Source of the DNA: a virus
Virus record (IMG/VR): IMGVR_UViG_3300010389_000013
Span: 1 to 64,000 of that record
Strand: one strand, 5' to 3'
DNA length: 64,000 bases
The translations under genes and the position numbers were made by a program. Positions 1 to 6,557 of the stretch are shown piece by piece. Under the pieces are notes generated by a model that searched no databases, had not been told where the DNA came from, and was given only the letters and a program-made list of their open reading frames with translations. Within the stretch, counting starts at the first letter, position 1, and every line of letters starts with the position of its first letter.

Positions 1-18
1 GGCGGCCGAAAGTTTGTG

Positions 19-219
19 TTACTTAAGGACGTGATGGTAGTCTATACTTTTGATGCAGAATCCCGCTGCATTTGTTATCTCTTCTACGAGGTCATCACCA
101 TCATCTGCTTCCCAAAATGTGCCAATGTAGTCATCATAAACGTCACCCATCTCTGCCTCAGTCAAAGGATAGAGATCGTTATCAAAATCAAACTCAATCG
201 CTGTTACTTGGTACTGCAT
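19..219 (-). CDS. Small acidic conserved-type hypothetical protein (66 aa)
   Basis: I do not recognise a function. The product is acidic, with many Asp/Glu and Tyr residues and no membrane segment or catalytic motif. A GGAG sequence lies upstream of the ATG. It is the last gene seen of a run of short minus-strand genes that continues off the left edge. Confidence 0.7.
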   Translation of the reverse strand: MQYQVTAIEFDFDNDLYPLTEAEMGDVYDDYIGTFWEADDGDDLVEEITNAAGFCIKSIDYHHVLK

Positions 220-232
220 CAGTTGTTGTTAC

Positions 233-427
233 TCACTCCTCCAACAGTTCGGGGTAGTATTCTTTGACTTCTTCAATCAACTCAGTGACAGTGTACTTGT
301 CCAGATTCTCGTCAAACTGATCATAAAGGATTCTCATCATGTCCTTGATGTCCATACCATCCAAGATGGTGTTGATATAGTTTGCTTGCAGTTCGTCGCG
401 GTCAATGATGTTGTCTTGCACAGTCAT
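233..427 (-). CDS. Small acidic helical hypothetical protein (64 aa)
   Basis: Unassigned. The protein is acidic, with a probable helical core (MDIKDMMRILYDQFDENL) and a charged C-terminus ending PELLEE. An alternative ATG lies three codons upstream at 436; neither start has a convincing ribosome binding site. It sits 13 bases before the next small gene, so co-transcription is likely. Confidence 0.65.
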   Translation of the reverse strand: MTVQDNIIDRDELQANYINTILDGMDIKDMMRILYDQFDENLDKYTVTELIEEVKEYYPELLEE

Positions 428-447
428 TGTTGTCATTTAGTGTGTGA

Positions 448-567
448 TCAGTTGTTGATGTCGGTCAGGTCAACTCCTACGTTCCCGTCCTCATCTTCAA
501 CGAGAACAGTTTCAATATCTGGCACGTCAAAGATTTCGCCAGGCATGTCTTGAATCTCGTCCCACAT
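448..567 (-). CDS. Possible 39-aa acidic protein
   Basis: Unassigned. The reading frame is open further upstream but only with a GTG start and low-quality composition; the part after the ATG at 567 is acidic and protein-like (MWDEIQDMPGEIFDVPDIE). The ribosome binding site is weak. About 170 bases between this gene and the next upstream one hold nothing I can assign. Confidence 0.45.
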   Translation of the reverse strand: MWDEIQDMPGEIFDVPDIETVLVEDEDGNVGVDLTDINN

Positions 568-738
568 AGGTCTCGTTTGTGTCAACAATGGTAGTATGGC
601 AGACATCGGGGTAACAATCAAGGGGGTGTGTGCCACTTGTCGGATTGTCACTGGGGCAATCATTGAAGTGGCACAGTACATCAACCACAACAGATTGTGA
701 TGCTGTAGGATGACAATCTGTGCCATAAGTGACACAAA

Positions 739-873
739 CTAACTCTGAGTTGTGTAGTCTACCTCTAGTGGTAGACTGTGACAATCATCGTAGTAGTTAG
801 TGTCACTAACTCCTAGAAGACTATCTTCTAGTAACTGTTCTTGCAGTTCTTGATACATTTCTTCTACAGTCAT
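739..873 (-). CDS. 44-aa acidic hypothetical protein
   Basis: Starts ATG at 873 and reads MTVEEMYQELQEQLLEDS before a Tyr/Asp-rich tail. No family recognised. It is the first gene downstream of a good host-type promoter at 901-929, which supports it as a real, probably early-expressed gene. Confidence 0.65.
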   Translation of the reverse strand: MTVEEMYQELQEQLLEDSLLGVSDTNYYDDCHSLPLEVDYTTQS

Positions 874-900
874 AGTAACACTTACTATAGGGTACTAATA

Positions 901-929
901 GTTATACTAGAGATAACCTATTTTGACAG
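901..929 (-). promoter_or_regulatory. Sigma-70-type promoter
   Basis: On the minus strand CTGTCA (924-929), a 17-base spacer and TATAAC (901-906). It points at the 44-aa gene starting at 873 and probably drives the short genes down to the left edge. Confidence 0.6.
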
Positions 930-1051
930 TTTAGTGTAACACTTTTTACCGATTAACCACAAAAACCAGGGAAAGAGTTCATTATTACAACTGGTCGGTA
1001 AAATGTTAGACACAGTTAAAGGTTAATTTCCGAAAAGTACAAAAAACAGAA

Positions 1052-1088
1052 AACCCCAAGAATCTCAAAAGTTGAGAAACTTGGGTTT
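1052..1088 (-). terminator. Rho-independent terminator
   Basis: On the minus strand an AACCCAAG/CTTGGGGTT stem extended by CTCAA/TTGAG pairing, followed by TTTTCTGTTTTTTG. It lies just after the stop of the 108-aa gene at 1095. Confidence 0.7.
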
Positions 1089-1094
1089 CGTCAA

Positions 1095-1421
1095 TTATGC
1101 AAATTCAGCGAAAGTGTAACCGTTGGTGAACTCGTGAACTACCTTGTTATCGCGAATGAACCACTCAAACTGTTGCTGAAACACACCGTCAGTGTATGCA
1201 TTGCAGAACTCGTTGATGATAGCGTTCAGACGAGATTTGGTGGTATTAGACTGCCAACCGCCATCGTAGACAGTAACGAAGTCATCACCAACCTCAGCAA
1301 TCTTGTTGCCGTGAAGGTGAACAATAGAGACACCATCTGCAGTGGTGACAGTAGTGTTAGCGAGAGACCAGTTCTTGCCTGCCTTGATAGCAGCATTCAT
1401 GAGAGACTCAATCTTACGCAT
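1095..1421 (-). CDS. Conserved cyanophage hypothetical protein (108 aa)
   Basis: A compact soluble protein beginning MRKIESLMNAAIKAGKNW, with a central HGNKIAEVGDDFVTVYDGGW stretch of the kind I recall as widespread in cyanomyoviruses. Function unknown. It is followed by a strong terminator, so it probably ends a transcript that starts upstream of the 54-aa gene at 1467. Confidence 0.8.
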   Translation of the reverse strand: MRKIESLMNAAIKAGKNWSLANTTVTTADGVSIVHLHGNKIAEVGDDFVTVYDGGWQSNTTKSRLNAIINEFCNAYTDGVFQQQFEWFIRDNKVVHEFTNGYTFAEFA

Positions 1422-1466
1422 GGTGTGGTTAGTGAAGTTTACGTGAGGGACTGGGGAGACTGCAGG

Positions 1467-1631
1467 TCAGGCGACCTTAGCAGCATCAGCAGCACCCTCA
1501 AGTTTGCCGAGCAACTGATTCAGCACGAGGTCGGTGCTGTTGTCGTCTTCCATGAAGGGGCAGTCAGCAGCACGCTCAAGTGCCTCGGTGAAGACTGCAA
1601 TCTGCTCAGCGGTGAAAGTGACGGTGATCAT
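1467..1631 (-). CDS. 54-aa hypothetical protein
   Basis: Unassigned. Reads MITVTFTAEQIAVFTEALER and ends in an Ala-rich helix. Its leader, from the -10 box to the start codon, nearly matches that of the gene starting at 9440, which supports the chosen ATG. Confidence 0.7.
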   Translation of the reverse strand: MITVTFTAEQIAVFTEALERAADCPFMEDDNSTDLVLNQLLGKLEGAADAAKVA

Positions 1632-1659
1632 GGTCGGTTGCGTTGATGAACTTAGTATA
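1632..1659 (-). promoter_or_regulatory. -10 box plus repeated leader
   Basis: Minus-strand TATACT (1654-1659) followed by a leader containing CATCAACGCAACCGACC directly before the ATG. The same arrangement occurs at 9441-9470. I see no good -35 box at 17 bases. Confidence 0.5.
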
Positions 1660-1672
1660 GGGCAGGGAGGGG

Positions 1673-1900
1673 TCAGCGGATGTCGCCGTGTACCACTACG
1701 TCAACTGGCACACGAGAGACAGTGTAGCGACTGATCTGATGCGAGAATTGACGCCAAGACTCTACAGTCTCATTCACGATGCGATTGTGCTGACGATCAG
1801 CACCCTTAGCAGTGCTGCACTTGCGACACTTGCGAAAATAGATGATCGGGTGCTCAGGTGACTCAAAGGTGTCAATCTCAACCTTGTAGAAGATGTTCAT
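1673..1900 (-). CDS. 75-aa hypothetical protein
   Basis: Unassigned. It has a CRKC pair (KCRKCSTAKGAD) that could be half of a zinc site, but no complete zinc-binding motif. It starts after CAGGAG in a leader shared almost exactly with the gene at 1969-2235. Confidence 0.7.
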   Translation of the reverse strand: MNIFYKVEIDTFESPEHPIIYFRKCRKCSTAKGADRQHNRIVNETVESWRQFSHQISRYTVSRVPVDVVVHGDIR

Positions 1901-1902
1901 GC

Positions 1903-1936
1903 GAACTCCTGACGACTTCTATACAATACACGAGAT
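1903..1936 (-). repeat. Promoter/leader repeat, copy 1
   Basis: A 34-base element containing TATTGTATAG and CAGGAG on the minus strand. It differs at one position from the copy at 2239-2272. It supplies the promoter-like box and ribosome binding site of the 75-aa gene. Confidence 0.75.
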
Positions 1937-1968
1937 CGGGGGCATTACAACCCCCTGTGTGCCACTTC

Positions 1969-2235
1969 TCAGACCATCACAAGGGCAGGCGACTTCTTGA
2001 CACTGAAGGACATAAAGTTGCCACACTCAATGGACATACCCTCTGTGCCGAACTCTTCAACAATCTCCCACGATTCATGGTCTTGTTTGATGATAACAGC
2101 ACCAGTACAGTTAGCATCTGCAACGTGTGCCTGATAGAAACCATAGGCAAAGTTGATGTTGCTGCTAACACTTTTCTCGTTGAAGAACCCATGCTCGCTG
2201 TCACCAAACCCGATCACTTTGTAGAGGACAGACAT
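1969..2235 (-). CDS. 88-aa hypothetical protein
   Basis: Unassigned soluble protein starting MSVLYKVIGFGDSEHGFF. The ATG at 2235 is preferred over an upstream in-frame start because it follows the CAGGA site of the repeated leader. The N-terminus (YKVIGFGDSE) loosely resembles that of the next gene (YKVEIDTFES), so the two may be diverged paralogues sharing a leader. Confidence 0.7.
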   Translation of the reverse strand: MSVLYKVIGFGDSEHGFFNEKSVSSNINFAYGFYQAHVADANCTGAVIIKQDHESWEIVEEFGTEGMSIECGNFMSFSVKKSPALVMV

Positions 2236-2238
2236 AAC

Positions 2239-2272
2239 GAATTCCTGACGACTTCTATACAATACACGAGAT
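2239..2272 (-). repeat. Promoter/leader repeat, copy 2
   Basis: Second copy of the 34-base promoter and Shine-Dalgarno element, here in front of the 88-aa gene, with one mismatch to copy 1 at 1903-1936. Confidence 0.75.
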
Positions 2273-2301
2273 GAGGTCGTCTGGGGGATTCAGTGGACAG
2301 T

Positions 2302-2463
2302 TCAAAAACTGTCCTCATAGTAGTCGGTTTCGCGTTTGAACTTTGCTACCTTCTTCTTTGACTGTCTTCGGATGTTCTTCACTTCATACCCGAAGTCTTC
2401 AAATTCGTCTTCAAACTGATAGCGTGGGTTATCAGTATCACGGCGATAGTTCTTCTTACTCAT
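2302..2463 (-). CDS. 53-aa highly charged hypothetical protein
   Basis: Starts MSKKNYRRDTDNPRYQFEDE. An acidic middle is followed by a Lys/Arg-rich stretch (RRQSKKKVAKFKRE). Such mixed-charge small proteins are typical of phage early regions and may bind nucleic acid or host proteins, but there is no direct evidence for a role. Confidence 0.65.
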   Translation of the reverse strand: MSKKNYRRDTDNPRYQFEDEFEDFGYEVKNIRRQSKKKVAKFKRETDYYEDSF

Positions 2464-2504
2464 TGTCTTGGATTACTTACCTCTAGTTTATCCTTAGGGT
2501 GAGA

Positions 2505-2747
2505 TTATTTAGTTTCAACAAGGGCACCACTTTGGATCTGTTGGTGTAGAAACCGCCCAACAGATGCTTTAGAATCGTTTAGTTCAATACCAGTGAGTTC
2601 TTTACTCAAACTCTCAGTAAATTCAGTGGTATTTTGACATTCAAACGTATATTCTTTAGTAGTATTGCTATTATACACGATTTTGACAGTATTATCAAGG
2701 ATTTCAACAGATTTAACGGCAGAACTGTTGAAATTGTTGTAAATCAT
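2505..2747 (-). CDS. KTSC-like small protein (80 aa)
   Basis: The first half (SSAVKSVEILDNTVKIVYNS then KEYTFEC) has the beta pattern of KTSC-type domains, where a Ser-containing N-terminus is followed by a short strand-turn-strand unit. The second half is helical. The biochemical role of such domains is unclear to me, and the family match is by eye only. Confidence 0.55.
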   Translation of the reverse strand: MIYNNFNSSAVKSVEILDNTVKIVYNSNTTKEYTFECQNTTEFTESLSKELTGIELNDSKASVGRFLHQQIQSGALVETK

Positions 2748-3133
2748 GGTGTGTTTGGCAGAAATGGTTAAAGTTTAACTCTGAAAGAATCTGAAAAACT
2801 CAAAATACTTAAAAATTAAGATTCTCAATAAAATGAAAATATTGAAAATCTCAATAATCTAGTTTTTTGACTTTTTGAGATTTTGAGAAAAGCGGCAGGA
2901 AGACCCCTTTGCCTCATGACAGTAGTATAGGGTACTTCGGATGGTTTCTGAGGGTTTGTGGACGGTTTCAGAGGTGTCACAGTGCTTCTTGACTTTCGTT
3001 AGGTCGCGTGCTAAGCCAACATCTCCACCGCACCTTACCCCCATTTAATTAACCTTTTTTTATTATTGATTCTCATTAAGACTATCTTATTGAGAACCCT
3101 TGCTATGACTAACGCGGAAGCACCTTGAAAACC
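2748..3133. other. Intergenic region with repeated TTGAGA/TCTCAA motifs
   Basis: No convincing gene. It is AT-rich with many TTGAG/CTCAA words. Two near-identical TTATTGATTCTCATTA words (one centred near 3070, one just inside the next gene near 3140) and a related inverted copy near 3092 stand out. A minus-strand TATACT box lies at 2924-2929, followed closely by an ATG opening a 30-codon basic reading frame that I do not call. Confidence 0.6.
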
Positions 3134-3295
3134 TTATTGATTCTCATTAGCAACGTGTCTTGTCACTGCTAGTATATTTTGCCCTGGGTTGAGATCTTTT
3201 ACAACTTGTGCTGCATCTTCATAGTCAATAGCATCTACTACAGTATGGTATCTTACCATGTGATATTCTTCATCCCATGTTTGTACTGAATACAT
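3134..3295 (-). CDS. 53-aa hypothetical protein
   Basis: Starts MYSVQTWDEEYHMVRYHTVV and continues DAIDYEDAAQVVKDLNPG, a small alpha/beta pattern. Unassigned. The start codon region overlaps the stop of the 74-aa gene upstream, indicating translational coupling. Confidence 0.7.
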   Translation of the reverse strand: MYSVQTWDEEYHMVRYHTVVDAIDYEDAAQVVKDLNPGQNILAVTRHVANENQ

Positions 3296-3519
3296 TATTT
3301 GAATCCTTTACTGTTAGTTTGCTTTGACTTGACATCAATGACTTCTACATGGGATAGCATGTTTAAATGATTAGATTGAAACCACACTACTCTGAGTTGT
3401 TCGTAGTCTTCAAATGTAATTGTTTGTTTATCCTTTGTGTGTAGTTGATAGTGATGTCTATCGTATGGTTTATGCGACGTTTGCGTGAACCAATTGTTTG
3501 TCTGTGATGATGGTGTCAT
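3295..3519 (-). CDS. Conserved cyanophage small protein (74 aa)
   Basis: Has the pattern HHYQLHTKDKQTITFEDYEQ then WFQS and a C-terminal SKGF, resembling a small protein I recall as recurrent in cyanomyoviruses. Function unknown. It overlaps the upstream gene by about 50 bases in another frame. Confidence 0.7.
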   Translation of the reverse strand: MTPSSQTNNWFTQTSHKPYDRHHYQLHTKDKQTITFEDYEQLRVVWFQSNHLNMLSHVEVIDVKSKQTNSKGFK

Positions 3520-3745
3520 GATAGATTGACTCTCTATAACCTAGGTATTCTATTTGATTGTAGAACTGATTGTAAACCACGATGAGAACATGATGTTTCT
3601 TATGCATGGAAACTAGATCATCTGCTTTTGGTTTAGTTGCTACTTCTAGTGTGAAGTAATCATCAGTGATACAGTATACCCAACCTTCATGTTCTTGGTA
3701 TCGCGATACGTATCGTACTCTATCGTTAACCTTTGGTGAATACAT
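3470..3745 (-). CDS. 91-aa hypothetical protein with SH3-like start
   Basis: The first 40 residues (KVNDRVRYVSRYQEHEGWVY then DDYFTLEV) have the look of a small beta-barrel domain of the KOW/SH3 type. The rest is His/Tyr-rich. No specific family is recognised. It directly follows the oxygenase-like gene at 3745. Confidence 0.6.
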   Translation of the reverse strand: MYSPKVNDRVRYVSRYQEHEGWVYCITDDYFTLEVATKPKADDLVSMHKKHHVLIVVYNQFYNQIEYLGYRESIYHDTIITDKQLVHANVA

Positions 3746-4200
3746 TATTTAAAATTAAAGTTAATGTTAGCACGGTATTGTTGATCAGAGCATGTAGTAG
3801 AATGATGTGGTATTTGTGGGTCAAATAAGAGAAGTCTATTTGCCACTGATTCTACTGGTGTGCCATTGACTACAGTGAACCCATTATTTGTGTTCAGGTA
3901 TAGTATAGCACCTCTATGTGGGAAATCACCATCTACATGATCTTTGTGATGATAAACCTTGTGAGTACGTGGGTAAAGATTTGCTTTAATGCGATAGAAG
4001 ATCTTTGACTGTAGTATCTCACCTAGGGGGAAGAGTTCTTTGATTGTTACCTTGATGTTGTGTGTGAAGTAGCAATGATCTTCTATGCCCATACCAGATA
4101 CATTCTCTTCTATGAACCATGGAAGAGAACGTTCTTTAAGGAATGCATTAACGATAGCGTCAAACTCATCCTGTGGTAGGACATTATCAATGATCTTCAT
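3745..4200 (-). CDS. 2-oxoglutarate/Fe(II) oxygenase-like protein
   Basis: 151 aa. The metal-binding pattern is visible: HHKDHVDGDFPHRGAILYLN with His-x-Asp-type residues, then NRLLLFDPQIPHHST and YRANINF, matching the HxD...H...R order of prolyl-hydroxylase-like dioxygenases on a jelly-roll fold. T4-like cyanophages commonly carry several; substrates are unknown. It lies within the overlapping small-gene chain, and its start overlaps the upstream stop. Confidence 0.7.
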   Translation of the reverse strand: MKIIDNVLPQDEFDAIVNAFLKERSLPWFIEENVSGMGIEDHCYFTHNIKVTIKELFPLGEILQSKIFYRIKANLYPRTHKVYHHKDHVDGDFPHRGAILYLNTNNGFTVVNGTPVESVANRLLLFDPQIPHHSTTCSDQQYRANINFNFK

Positions 4201-4379
4201 TATTGTGGTTCACATACAAGGTATTGATAATAGTTACCGTAAGTATCTTGTGCTTGACGGCAGAAATACATTGGGTTCTTTGGTTGTAATGATGCGATCT
4301 CATTAAGAGTGATCAATGCAATAGCAAATTGTATGAATGGGAGGACCTTTACGATTGTCTCACGGTAGTTGTTTTTCAT
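4200..4379 (-). CDS. 59-aa protein with one membrane segment
   Basis: A hydrophobic helix (VLPFIQFAIALITL) near residues 12-25 follows a short basic N-terminus. The remainder is polar with two Cys. It is coupled to the upstream gene by an ATGA overlap. Probably an inner-membrane or secreted small protein; role unknown. Confidence 0.7.
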   Translation of the reverse strand: MKNNYRETIVKVLPFIQFAIALITLNEIASLQPKNPMYFCRQAQDTYGNYYQYLVCEPQ

Positions 4380-4600
4380 TCAAATACAGGGATAATATTT
4401 GGATTCCATTCTTCTCTGACTGCTTTCATGACATGAGTAGGGACGCCATAGTATCCCATATGCATCCACACACAGTCAACATATTCTAGATCTTCACGAT
4501 CTACGAGTGGATTGAAAGCATCACAATAGTGGACAATCTCATATGGGACTTGAACTTGTTTCCATGTGATTGGTTCTTCAACATAGTATGGTACAGTCAT
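4376..4600 (-). CDS. 74-aa hypothetical protein
   Basis: Unassigned acidic protein (MTVPYYVEEPITWKQVQVPY) with ATGA overlaps on both sides, which supports the start and shows it belongs to the same coupled transcript. Confidence 0.7.
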   Translation of the reverse strand: MTVPYYVEEPITWKQVQVPYEIVHYCDAFNPLVDREDLEYVDCVWMHMGYYGVPTHVMKAVREEWNPNIIPVFE

Positions 4601-4680
4601 TTAGGTTTTTTCACTCCCCAAGTCATTTCAAGTGCAATAGTAAGCAATATGATGAAAGCAAAGATGAATAGAGTCGTCAT
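4597..4680 (-). CDS. 27-aa membrane microprotein
   Basis: Reads MTTLFIFAFIILLTIALEMT with a short basic tail, a single transmembrane helix. ATGA overlaps at both ends make it a convincing link in the gene chain despite its size. Confidence 0.65.
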   Translation of the reverse strand: MTTLFIFAFIILLTIALEMTWGVKKPK

Positions 4681-4790
4681 GGGTTATGGTTCTTATTCTC
4701 TTTAATTTTATTATAGATGGTGAAACCTAGGGCACCGATACCAATGCCAACAATACAGCAAACAATCATGTGAATAAAGTGATGGGTCAT
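4677..4790 (-). CDS. 37-aa membrane microprotein
   Basis: Single transmembrane helix (MIVCCIVGIGIGALGFTIY) with a basic C-terminal tail. It is coupled by overlaps to the 27-aa gene downstream and the 37-aa gene upstream. Function unknown. Confidence 0.65.
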   Translation of the reverse strand: MTHHFIHMIVCCIVGIGIGALGFTIYNKIKENKNHNP

Positions 4791-4903
4791 TAGTTTGGAA
4801 AGTACATCATAGTAAGAGTAAAGATCACAAAGATCATGACTGTGAAGATCATTAAACCTACACCTGCAGGTATGATCCAGTCAGGCATAGGTTCGTGCTT
4901 CAT
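4790..4903 (-). CDS. 37-aa membrane microprotein
   Basis: A short polar start is followed by a long hydrophobic helix (VGLMIFTVMIFVIFTLTMM). The ATG overlaps the stop of the 57-aa gene upstream (ATGA), and its stop overlaps the next start (TAATG). Confidence 0.65.
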   Translation of the reverse strand: MKHEPMPDWIIPAGVGLMIFTVMIFVIFTLTMMYFPN

Positions 4904-5073
4904 TCGTCTGTCAGATGATCAGCACACTCTAGTGGTGTGCAATGGGCAGGGTCATAAAGATGATCTAGAATCTCTCCTAGTTCATCATACCGCTTGGTAT
5001 TCATATGTTGCAGTGCTTCTGTTTGTGCTTTACGCACAATTGCTTCTACTTCTTGCCATTGACGCTGATTCAT
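4900..5073 (-). CDS. 57-aa hypothetical protein
   Basis: Helical N-terminal half (MNQRQWQEVEAIVRKAQTEA), then an acidic tail with two Cys. It begins at a TGATG overlap with the 66-aa gene and ends in an ATGA overlap. Unassigned. Confidence 0.7.
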   Translation of the reverse strand: MNQRQWQEVEAIVRKAQTEALQHMNTKRYDELGEILDHLYDPAHCTPLECADHLTDE

Positions 5074-5273
5074 CAGACATCCCTCCGTAGTGTCTTAAGG
5101 TATTCTAGCACATAAGACCGAACATACATCAACTCATGATAGCATTTCTGATTATGAGCACATTGACGTAGTGCAGGATCTGGTTTGAGTACAGACTCAA
5201 CAAACAGATCTAATCCCCTATTGAATTTAATATCTTGTGCTTCATCATCAGTAATGCTATTCTGATCCTTCAT
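5073..5273 (-). CDS. 66-aa hypothetical protein
   Basis: Unassigned helical protein with two Cys (QCAHNQKC). Its start overlaps the stop of the AbrB-like gene, so the two are translationally coupled. Confidence 0.7.
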   Translation of the reverse strand: MKDQNSITDDEAQDIKFNRGLDLFVESVLKPDPALRQCAHNQKCYHELMYVRSYVLEYLKTLRRDV

Positions 5274-5464
5274 CCGATCTTCCTCAGTATGATAGTATTA
5301 TCTAGTTGCAAATCCCAATCTAACATATCACCTGTATTCCATTGTAATTGTTGCAACAATTCTTCAGGGATAGGGAGCAGGAGATCATCACCGTCCTGCT
5401 CCAGTGTAACAGTATAACTTGTACTTGGGATTGTATCGCTCAATGTATTTTCGGGCATGGTCAT
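5270..5464 (-). CDS. AbrB/MazE/SpoVT-like DNA-binding protein
   Basis: 64 aa. After a short lead, YTVTLEQDGDDLLLPIPEEL then GDMLDWDLQLDNTIILRK has the swapped-hairpin beta pattern of AbrB/MazE antitoxin-type transcription factors (strand, pI-P-L-L turn, G-D-x-l-W, strand). No toxin gene is recognisable next to it, so a regulatory rather than toxin-antitoxin role is more likely. A second ATG at 5458 could be used. Confidence 0.55.
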   Translation of the reverse strand: MTMPENTLSDTIPSTSYTVTLEQDGDDLLLPIPEELLQQLQWNTGDMLDWDLQLDNTIILRKIG

Positions 5465-5546
5465 GGCATGTAAACCAACACTTTTTCTTTTCAGTCTGAT
5501 CCTCTAGGAAATAGGGGAACGTCTCAACATATGGGAACAGTTCAAT
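5388..5546 (-). CDS. Protein-like frame with no ATG start (52 codons)
   Basis: The frame reads IELFPYVETFPYFLEDQTEK, then WFTCHDHARKYIERYNPKYK, which looks genuinely coding. There is no ATG, GTG or TTG in the useful region. The first candidate is ATT at 5546, overlapping the TGA of the upstream acidic gene as ATTGA. It may start at AUU, be reached by frameshift, or have lost its start. It overlaps the AbrB-like gene by 77 bases. Confidence 0.4.
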   Translation of the reverse strand: MELFPYVETFPYFLEDQTEKKKCWFTCHDHARKYIERYNPKYKLYCYTGAGR

Positions 5547-5847
5547 CTTGCGACTGTTCGTTACCTTGATTTCCGTAGGTTTCTTCGTTGGTCGCTTGGA
5601 TGTAGTCGTCTTGGACGAACTTTTCCGCGTTGGCGATGTCTTGCTGGAGTTCTTCTGCGGTTTGGTTGACTTGGATTCTTTGGTTGTTAACGTACTCAGA
5701 TTCTGCGAGAGCTTTTTCTGCGTAGTCACTGATGAGTCGGATGAAGTCTTCCGCTGTCCACGTGTTGAAGATTGCTTCGTTGGGGTCGTTTTCGTCCCAC
5801 GAGATTGTGAGCGTACCGTCTTCGTTTTCATTGACTTCAATTGCCAT
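5542..5847 (-). CDS. Acidic 101-aa hypothetical protein
   Basis: Starts MAIEVNENEDGTLTISWDEN and continues as an acidic helical protein. Composition matches neighbouring phage genes. A competing Ser/Thr/Lys-rich frame over the same DNA is judged a shadow. Overlaps the upstream gene by 11 bases. Confidence 0.75.
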   Translation of the reverse strand: MAIEVNENEDGTLTISWDENDPNEAIFNTWTAEDFIRLISDYAEKALAESEYVNNQRIQVNQTAEELQQDIANAEKFVQDDYIQATNEETYGNQGNEQSQD

Positions 5848-6181
5848 CTTCTTTACTAATTAGTTCGTATGGTGTCAGTGCTTCATTCAATGCTTCAAAT
5901 ACATTCTCTTTGAATGAACGATATGGAATGAACAACTCATCATCATCAGTCTTGTATTCTGGGCGTGTTTCTTTGAACTGACGCTCACATTCATACACAA
6001 GATTGGATACAATGTCATTGATCACTTCAATGGACTTTGGTGTGATTGTTTCCCATTTGTATCCAGGGAACATATCATCTTTAACACGATCTAGCATTGC
6101 TTTCTTACATTGCCATTGATCATCAAAAATGTTGAGAAACTCTTGCCAATCGTCTTGGGATTTGAAATCTGGGATACTCAT
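5837..6181 (-). CDS. 114-aa hypothetical protein
   Basis: Soluble, helical, acidic; starts MSIPDFKSQDDWQEFLNIFD. No motif recognised. ATGA overlap with the upstream 49-aa gene confirms the start. Confidence 0.75.
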   Translation of the reverse strand: MSIPDFKSQDDWQEFLNIFDDQWQCKKAMLDRVKDDMFPGYKWETITPKSIEVINDIVSNLVYECERQFKETRPEYKTDDDELFIPYRSFKENVFEALNEALTPYELISKEDGN

Positions 6182-6327
6182 AGTGCTTCTACCTTTGCTT
6201 TTACTGATTCGGGGGTTGCTCTTACTTGATACGTTACTTCATCTCTACGGGACAGTTCTGAAAGAATCTCAGCAGCAATATCCCAGAGTTCAGTTGTGTG
6301 TCTATGATTGTAGGGCCAGTTAGTCAT
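6178..6327 (-). CDS. 49-aa hypothetical protein
   Basis: Reads MTNWPYNHRHTTELWDIAAE. Both ends overlap neighbours as ATGA, so the gene fills the gap exactly. Unassigned. Confidence 0.65.
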   Translation of the reverse strand: MTNWPYNHRHTTELWDIAAEILSELSRRDEVTYQVRATPESVKAKVEAL

Positions 6328-6557
6328 TTGTTCTTCTCACAATAAAGGAAATACTTGTATTCAGCAACTTGGTGTGGTGCGTATCTTACTACATCACACT
6401 CTTTATACTTATCAACCACTTCAAATGATGCTTCATTGATTGGTGTGTCATTCATTGATAAGGCTCCAACGATTAACATAGCAATACCAACAATACCAAG
6501 AGTAACTGCTACACCATTACGAAACTCTTTGAATGCTACTTTGTCATCTTCAGTCAT
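6324..6557 (-). CDS. 77-aa membrane protein
   Basis: A charged N-terminus precedes one transmembrane helix (VTLGIVGIAMLIVGALSM, about residues 18-35). The C-terminal part has two Cys and is Tyr-rich. Probably an inner-membrane protein expressed with its overlapping neighbours. Confidence 0.7.
   Translation of the reverse strand: MTEDDKVAFKEFRNGVAVTLGIVGIAMLIVGALSMNDTPINEASFEVVDKYKECDVVRYAPHQVAEYKYFLYCEKNK

Noticed and set aside
527-784. 85-codon minus-strand frame
   Set aside because: Starts only at TTG, composition is unlike neighbouring genes, and it overlaps the better 44-aa gene at 739-873.
1134-1646. 170-codon plus-strand frame
   Set aside because: Runs antisense through two supported genes and the terminal part of a promoter leader; no ribosome binding site.
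2859-3044. 61-codon minus-strand frame
   Set aside because: No ribosome binding site, crosses a promoter-like box and repeat-rich DNA, and composition is not protein-like.
5388-5840. 150-codon Ser/Thr/Lys-rich minus-strand frame
   Set aside because: Its first 100 codons are a frame shadow of the acidic gene at 5542-5847. Only the last 52 codons look coding, and these are reported separately.
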